A stretch of DNA of 64,000 nt from assembly GCA_023853785.1 (NCBI GenBank), contig JAJIRX010000602.1, positions 62,001-126,000 on the forward strand. Reading direction: 5' to 3'. The notes beneath the pieces are model-generated. The model saw only the letters and a program-made list of their open reading frames with translations, had not been told where the DNA came from and did not search any database. This DNA is from Psilocybe azurescens (Eukaryota; Basidiomycota; Agaricomycetes; Agaricales; Agrocybaceae). A program made the translations under genes and the position numbers. How positions within the stretch are numbered: the first letter of the stretch is position 1; every line of letters starts with the position of its first letter. Shown piece after piece: positions 57,989-64,000 of the stretch.

Positions 57989-58785
57989 ATGTCCTTGTAC
58001 TCTCGGATCCCCAATAGCCGTTCTTCGAGCTCTCGACCTCCTCGTCCAATTGAATCATTCGAAAATATCCCAGAATTCTTACTAGCTGTTCACGACGCCA
58101 TACAAGGTACCCCATGACTCTCTGCCCTCTTAACGGATCCAATGCTTAATTTTTCGCTCCCTCTATGAAGGTCACCAAAATCATTTCATTGAAACAGGAG
58201 ACATACACGGGAATGTGAATCTGGACACCTTATACATAGGCGCGCCATCTCCCTCATCGAACAAATATGGATTTCTCGGCACCTCTCCGCATTTTGACCC
58301 TATGTTTCAATCCGTAAACATCGTCACGAAGTCAATTATCGATCGACCGTTCAACTTTAAACCGGATTATCTTGATGACCTGGAGTCATTCTATTACATT
58401 ATCGCATGGCTGTCTTTTTGCATTCGAGAGCCCAGGTGTGCGACGTCCCACCAAAGATATCCCCCGCATCTTGGCTTCCTTATCTGTGAATCCTTTCTCG
58501 CGGGATGCTGCCCTCAAGAAAGAGGAAATGCTATGGGGTGATGGGTTCAGTGGCGCTTGCGGACCTTACGGTGCATTTCAGCTGAAAGATCTCAGTGTAG
58601 GCGAAATTCTGGGATCTTTGCTGAAGTCCCTCCACGAGCTTCTAAAGGCTCAATACAAAGCTAAGATGGGGACAGGCCAGGAGACATTGAGGGGATCGTT
58701 GGAGACCTCATCAAAAGTCTACGATGCTTTTCGTTGGGGACTCCTGAAGTCGGTTAGCGCGTTAAATGGCAGTCAACACCTCTAG
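57989..58785 (+). CDS. FunK1-like pseudokinase fragment protein, copy C, one indel
   Basis: Exon 1 (57989-58106) reads MSLYSRIPNSRSSSSRPPRP, then IESFENIPEFLLAVHDAIQ. The intron 58107-58170 joins in frame to GHQNHFIETGDIHGNVNLDT, which mirrors FunK1's ALVGHENLY..GILHRDIS block with HGN in place of HRD. It continues YIGAPSPSSNKYGFLGTSPH, DPMFQSVNIVTKSIID, YLDDLESFYYIIAWLSF. One extra T in 58415-58419 shifts the frame; skipping it gives AFESPGVRRPTKDIPRILAS and the C-terminus KALNGSQHL-like end at 58785. It has the same exon layout as copy B, on the same strand 1 kb apart. Confidence 0.68.
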
Positions 58786-59529
58786 TGGGCTTGCTTGCAA
58801 TATACGATTCACCTCTTATGCTAAATAAAGGTTCAACTATCTAGGTGTTTGATCTGCTGCCTACTCTGCCGGCACTGGAACAGCACATATTACTCTCGAG
58901 TAGGAATTGAAATCGGACATCGTCCGTTGCACCAACGTATGCAATAATAGTCAAGCAGCATGTCAAATGTCAACTCTCAAGCCATATTTTGTAAAATATA
59001 GGCTAGAATCTTTGCTCTGGTCGTTTGATTGTTTTACTGGCACAATCGTCTTGAATCTTCTGGTGTTTTTATTGTGAATTCCAAGACTATCACTGTCAGA
59101 TCTTATCGTTCAGGCGAGCGTCTAAATTAGATCGTTAGGTACAAGAGTCTTCTTTTAGCCTCAAACTTGGGTGTCGAATGCATCTACATCATAAACTGAC
59201 TGTAACAGACATTCAGGCTTCAGCAAGAACAATCCAGGGTACGAGTGGATTATAATGCATGCTAATACTTAGCAGCAAAAGGGCCGGGAAAGCAAAAGAC
59301 GTTACACAGGATTGAAAATACAAAAATTCTAAATAGAAAAGGAAAAAAGCGAGCTGAAGGTTTACAAATGATTAGCTTAGGAAGGTCACGTCGTTGTACA
59401 AAGATAGGCGTTACACGCAGAGAAAAGGATTGCAAAAGAACCATAAACAGATAGATAAGGGAAATAGGAAGAGAATAAAACGGAAAGAAAACCGGAATCC
59501 ACAAATCAAATAATAATGGAAGGGATTAG
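58786..59529. other. Intergenic, 3' flank of the Yta7-type gene
   Basis: About 740 bp between two genes whose ends face each other. AT-rich, no element recognised. Confidence 0.4.
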
Positions 59530-62500
59530 TCAATCATCATCACCACTTTGTTCTCCGACCTCTTCGATGAATTTCTTTACATCTTTAATCAGCTCCTTCG
59601 CCAGTTCATCCCGGTCCCAGTCCTTTCGATGCCGCCACACACTCCCAAGAGAAGTCGCACGTAGCTGCTCGAGCTGTTCGACAGTCAAACCAGCTGAGCT
59701 TTCCTTCAACAAACCACGGAGTTCAGACAGCAGCAAAGGCGAGACTTTGAACTCGGGAAGAGGGGGCGTAGGCGACCTTTCGACCACCATCGCCACAGGC
59801 TCTGGCTCCGGGGTCAGCATATGCGTCGATGAGGAGGCGACGGGCGTGGGGGTAGACAACCTTTCGAGCGCTATCTGCTGTGGTATCTGCATTTGTTGAA
59901 CAGGGGTATGTGAAAGCATAAGCTGCGCTGGCGGTGGCGTGGGTGTGCCTTGGAGCATGTTCATGAATGATTCCTGTTGATTGTGGTGATTATGGTTCGG
60001 CCGGGATCCGAAAGGATCGGCAGGGTCAATGGGGAAGTTGAACATTTCGTTTGGTCGTTGGGCGAAGGGAGATGGCACGCCAAACATGTTCTGTGGCATC
60101 GGTGCCGGGTTCAGCAGCGAAGGATCGAAGCCGCCCGACCGTCTGGGAGACTCGTCTACAACCATCTGCTGTGCGATCTGATGTGGATATGGCATGTTAG
60201 AATAATTTGGGTGCAATGAAGGGTGAGGGGGCATCGGAAGCTGCTGATGTGAATGGTACTGAGGGTATCCATTCGCCTCCGGAACCTCGATGAGAGGCCT
60301 CATGGGCTCAATGGGCTCATTTTGATCCAGAGCAAATCGGACTGGTGGACGTAGCTCTGAGCCAGGCCTTGACGAGCCCAGTGTATCCAGCGGGTCGCGA
60401 TCATCCTCGTGGTCATCCAAGATCCTCGTCCTCTTCGCATCGCGTTCGCCATTCACATTGGCATTGACGCCAACGAACCCATTAGTCTCACCCTCTGATC
60501 CATGCGAATCGGCACCGCTGCTCTCCTCGCCGCGCTGCCTCTTCAACCGCCGCTCCAACTTGACAGGGTCGGTGATCGAATGCTCAGGCTCCAGGCCATT
60601 GTTCCTTGCACTCCTCCTCGCGCCCGTCGGTGCAGCATTCCCATTCGTCTCCTTATCTCCTCTCTCTTTATCCTTCTCCCGCCTTCGTTCCTCTCTCCTC
60701 TGGCGCTCTCTGACAGCCATCCGCTCACACTCCTGCCTTAGCTGTGGGTCGAACTCCTGAATGCTGACCTGCGCAGCGGTGAACATCGCCTGGGCTTTGT
60801 GCAACCGGTCGACATCTTCGTACGCGCGAACATTCGCGTTATGCACCATCTTCCCAACATCGTCGAGGAATTCTTGAGGCGTCAGATAGCGGCCTTTATA
60901 CAGGCCGTTCATCATGGTATCCAGGTCCACATCATATAAAGGTGGTTCTTGCTGCAAGATCTGCTGTTGCTGCATAACTCCGTTCATAGTCACGTCAGAA
61001 TCGCCACCAAGAGGCTGAGTAGCTGGATCGCCAGTGATGTCGATAACACCATTGGGACCTCGCTCGCGATGCACCTCGATGACTGTAGTCGTCACCGTAT
61101 CAAGACCACGCTCTTCACTCGGAACAAAGTTATACTCCTCCTGCAGAAGAACGAGACGAAAAAGTCAACAAAGCTGCAATAACCAACAGAAAAGAGAAAA
61201 GCAAAGCATACCGGCGCTCTCTTAGTAAACTTCTTGAATTTCCTCCTCAGCTCGTTCAAAATAGGCCCAAGGCGATACTTGAGCAACGTGAGAACCCTCT
61301 GATCATTCTCCTCCTGCAGCGCCAGCTCCGCAGGCGTAGGCTTCCGCGGCTCCAGCGGCGGAGCGACAGGCAGCTCTTCAAGGACCCTCTTCCTCCTTTC
61401 CATACCATCAGCGAACCGATTCGGGGGTCTTTGGATGTCCGCCATCAAGCCCTCAAAGAAGGCCTCGCGCTCAGTGTCCGACGGCATGGGGAGTGCCACG
61501 CGGTTGTCTTTCGTCGGTCCGAACCATGAGCGGACGTCTCGCGGGAGATCGGAGAAGCGGCCATCGACGACGGCCAGGAGGAGTATGGGGTCCGTCGGGG
61601 CGAGGGTATCAAGCATGGCGCGTACAGTCGATCGCGATGTCTCCGATACAGCGGCGCACCAACCCACTAGAGAAGGTATATAGATCACCGAAGGCTGATT
61701 CCGCTTTGCTTCGACGAAAAGCTGGACGATGGCAGCTTCGACGGTCTGAGCAGAAAAGATCGAACAAATTAGATGATATCCGGATTAGCGATAACTTTCA
61801 AACGAGACTTACCCTGGTAGAATCGCCCATCAGCGATCCAAGTTCCAGACTTTGCACATGATAGCCTTCCAAATGATGGAGAACAGCAGCGCCGATGTAG
61901 CCTTGGCCCATTCCAACAGGACCATGGATAATCACCCGCGGTCGGTATACACGCAAAGTTTGCATGGCTGAGGGCCACAAATTCAGAGGATCATCCACGG
62001 GAAACCCATAAATTATAGAACAAACCTTGAGATAACATCTCCTTCTCTAACGCGCCCTCCTCTCCTCCCTCGTCCTCAAATTCAGCCTCTTCGAGAGCGC
62101 TCAACTTCTTCTCCACAGGCATAACACGCCCTATCACATCCTTAACCTTCTGCAAAGTACCGTCCAGCAACGGCACGAATTGGACAGGCAAAGGAGACGC
62201 AGCCGATGACGACGATCGGGCAGATGAAGGCACAAGTTCTGTAAAAGGCAGGTATCTAGTCAGCAAGAGACGGACGACATCCAAAGGTGGAGATAGTTAC
62301 TTTTAATGGAAATCATAAAGTCGCGCAAGCCGACTCCAATCGTCTCGGGTTTCAAAAGCAGACGATCATTGGTCTTGTAAACTTGAGGATATCGTCTCTG
62401 GATCGCATTCAGAGCAGCCTCAGTACACAGAGCCTATTTCGCAAACAACCAACCCGTGAATTCAAGCTCCCAATAAAAAGACAGTAAAAGAAGGGGCAAA

Positions 62501-64000
62501 CCCACCCTTAAATCAGCGCCTCCATACCCCTTGGTCAACTTAGCCAGGCCTTTAATCCTCTCGCTCACTTCTCTTGCGTTCTCCTCCGACTTCGCCTCCT
62601 CCTCACTCCCACCCCACCCTCCCACTTCCTCGTCATAATGCTCAAAATCTTCTCCCTCGCCTCCAAAGTCGGCAGTCCAAAATAAAATTCACGATCGAAC
62701 CTCCCAGGTCTCCTGAGCGCTGAGTCCACGGCGTCCGGCCGATTCGTGGCACCGATGACCACGACCTGGCCGCGCCCGTCCATACCGTCCATCAGCGCAA
62801 GGAGCGTGCTGACGATCGAGGCGTGGATCTGGTCCTGCTTGGACGAGCGCACAGGCGCCAGCCCGTCGATCTCGTCGAAGAAGATGATCGACGGCTGCGA
62901 GTTGCGGGCTTCTTCGAAGAGCAACCTTAATTGACGTTCCGCCTCTCCTACCCATTTCGAGAGACAATCTGCGCCTTTCCGCATGAAGAAAGCTGTGTGA
63001 TTTGTTCATTAATTTCGGCCAGAGGAGCGTTTAAACGAGAAAAAATAAAAATAAAAAACAACAACACGTACAGATTTGTCGGCCTCCTGTTCGACAACTT
63101 GCAGCGAGCGCTCGTGCTAAGAGGGTTTTTCCTGTTCCTGGAGGACCATGGAACAAAACACCACGAGGGGGGAGTTACATTGAATCTCTGGAAGACCTCT
63201 GGGTATAACAAAGGCAAGAGCGTCATTTCCTTCAACGCGTGGATGTCTGGATACGAATAATAATATTAGAACAACGTCTATTTTGAACCGAAGCTTAAAA
63301 TGACGTACGATCATCTAAACCGCCAACCTCATCGAAGGTGACGTTGGTGTTAACCCCTAGAGGATCGGCATCTGCGAGAGCTGTGTCGATAGACATCAAT
63401 TAGCCGCTCAAAATGGTTCATTCAAATGTCAGAAAAAGGTTACCTGAATCGCCGATCTTTCCGAGGTTTGAAGGTGTACCTCCTGCAGCGAGGTCACCAA
63501 TCATCCCGCCCCCGGCAACAGCACCGGTACCGAAAGGTGCAATACCGCCAAAAGGTTTCCTGGGAGTCCTTGTTGGATAATCAGAGTCCTAGTGATTTTT
63601 GAAAAAAGCACAGGAAAGGGGGTAAGGAAATGAGAAAGGGGCAGCGAGGGAGAAGCAGAGCAGAACAAGAACACTCACGGAGTCGTCTCCTGGCATGCCC
63701 ATCCACTTTCCGAGCTCCTTCCCACTGGCGCTCCATCCGAGGCGTGGTCTTTTAGCACCGCCAGCACCGCCATTCCTTGCATTCCTACCTCCTCCTTGTC
63801 GCGGCGGGGGTTTCGGCATTTCTTCGAGAGGCGGTGGGATCGCATAGTTGATCTCCTTCCTTTGCCTGAGCGCGTAGGGCTTCCCATCTCCCTCATCTTC
63901 AGGCTCGGGTTCGGGCTCGGGTTCGGGCTCAGGTTCCATGTCAGAGGAAGTCTGAGGGGCATCGTCGAACGAGCCGTCTGCATCAGCTGATGCACCGGAG
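59530..64000 (-). CDS. Yta7/ATAD2-type AAA-ATPase with bromodomain, 5' end cut by the window
   Basis: A nuclear AAA-ATPase with a bromodomain-like region that evicts or remodels histones (Yta7, Abo1, ATAD2 family). The N-terminus is incomplete; the visible part has a Glu-Pro repeat and [23 protein letters not shown]1 has [20 protein letters not shown], Walker [15 protein letters not shown] (about 63130), Walker [11 protein letters not shown], sensor [10 protein letters not shown] and [12 protein letters not shown]2 is degenerate: Walker A is [11 protein letters not shown] and the Walker B site is [10 protein letters not shown] without the catalytic Asp-Glu, as in the family. [20 protein letters not shown] and [20 protein letters not shown] form the bromodomain part. 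One extra base in the G-run 63167-63172 breaks the frame just before Walker A. A Pro/Gln-rich tail ends [11 protein letters not shown]. Confidence 0.9.
63901..63937 (-). repeat. Hexanucleotide tract encoding Glu-Pro repeats
   Basis: A gggttc/gggctc hexamer repeat encodes an alternating Glu-Pro run in the disordered N-terminus of the Yta7-type protein. Confidence 0.7.

Noticed and set aside
1..64000. CRISPR arrays, operons, riboswitches, Shine-Dalgarno sites
   Set aside because: The window is eukaryotic nuclear DNA; no regular spacer-repeat array exists, and the tandem arrays seen are minisatellite-like.

Overview
The window looks like nuclear DNA of a mushroom-forming basidiomycete (Agaricomycetes). 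Reasons: genes are cut by many introns of about 50-70 nt with GT..AG ends; a DUF6534-type membrane protein and relatives of the fungal FunK1 kinase family are present, both typical of these fungi; there is an intracellular heme-thiolate peroxidase and a P450; and the housekeeping proteins (GRC3, TSR2, RNA14, DNAJC3, Yta7, KLHDC4) read as fungal. Nothing prokaryotic or organellar was seen.

Layout. 1-13 kb is gene-poor: a P450 (1439-3471), a protoglobin-like protein (5508-6264) and a DUF6534 membrane protein (8980-10476), all on the minus strand, lie between long AT-rich spacers. The spacers hold a diverged repeat pair (851-1220 and 11403-12278) and a possible retroelement relic. 13-31 kb is dense and mostly housekeeping: a broken second copy of the GRC3 3' end, the divergent ribosome-biogenesis pair TSR2/GRC3, two unrecognised genes, an F-box protein, a KLHDC4-type kelch protein, a membrane protein and the ER co-chaperone DNAJC3/P58. 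31-38 kb has two intron-bearing tRNA genes (Gly-GCC, Leu-CAA), a 527-bp MITE with 38-bp terminal inverted repeats, a small membrane protein, the heme-thiolate peroxidase and a foldback-type element. 38-52 kb has a secreted GH92 mannosidase, a paralogue of the small membrane protein, a large low-complexity regulator-like protein with a 1.15-kb repeat-bearing intron, and RNA14 (CstF77). 53-59 kb carries three diverged copies of a short FunK1-like pseudokinase. The window ends inside a Yta7/ATAD2 AAA-ATPase.

Working together: TSR2 and GRC3 share one promoter region and both serve pre-rRNA processing. RNA14 acts in mRNA 3'-end formation, Yta7 on chromatin, DNAJC3 and GH92 in the secretory pathway. 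The P450, peroxidase and globin are separate redox/heme proteins with no sign of forming a cluster.

Quality warning: at least nine otherwise convincing genes, including ones expected to be essential, contain single-base insertions or deletions at short homopolymer runs that break the reading frame. Residual assembly error is the likeliest cause, so coordinates of spliced genes are given as outer limits and many predicted proteins need polishing.
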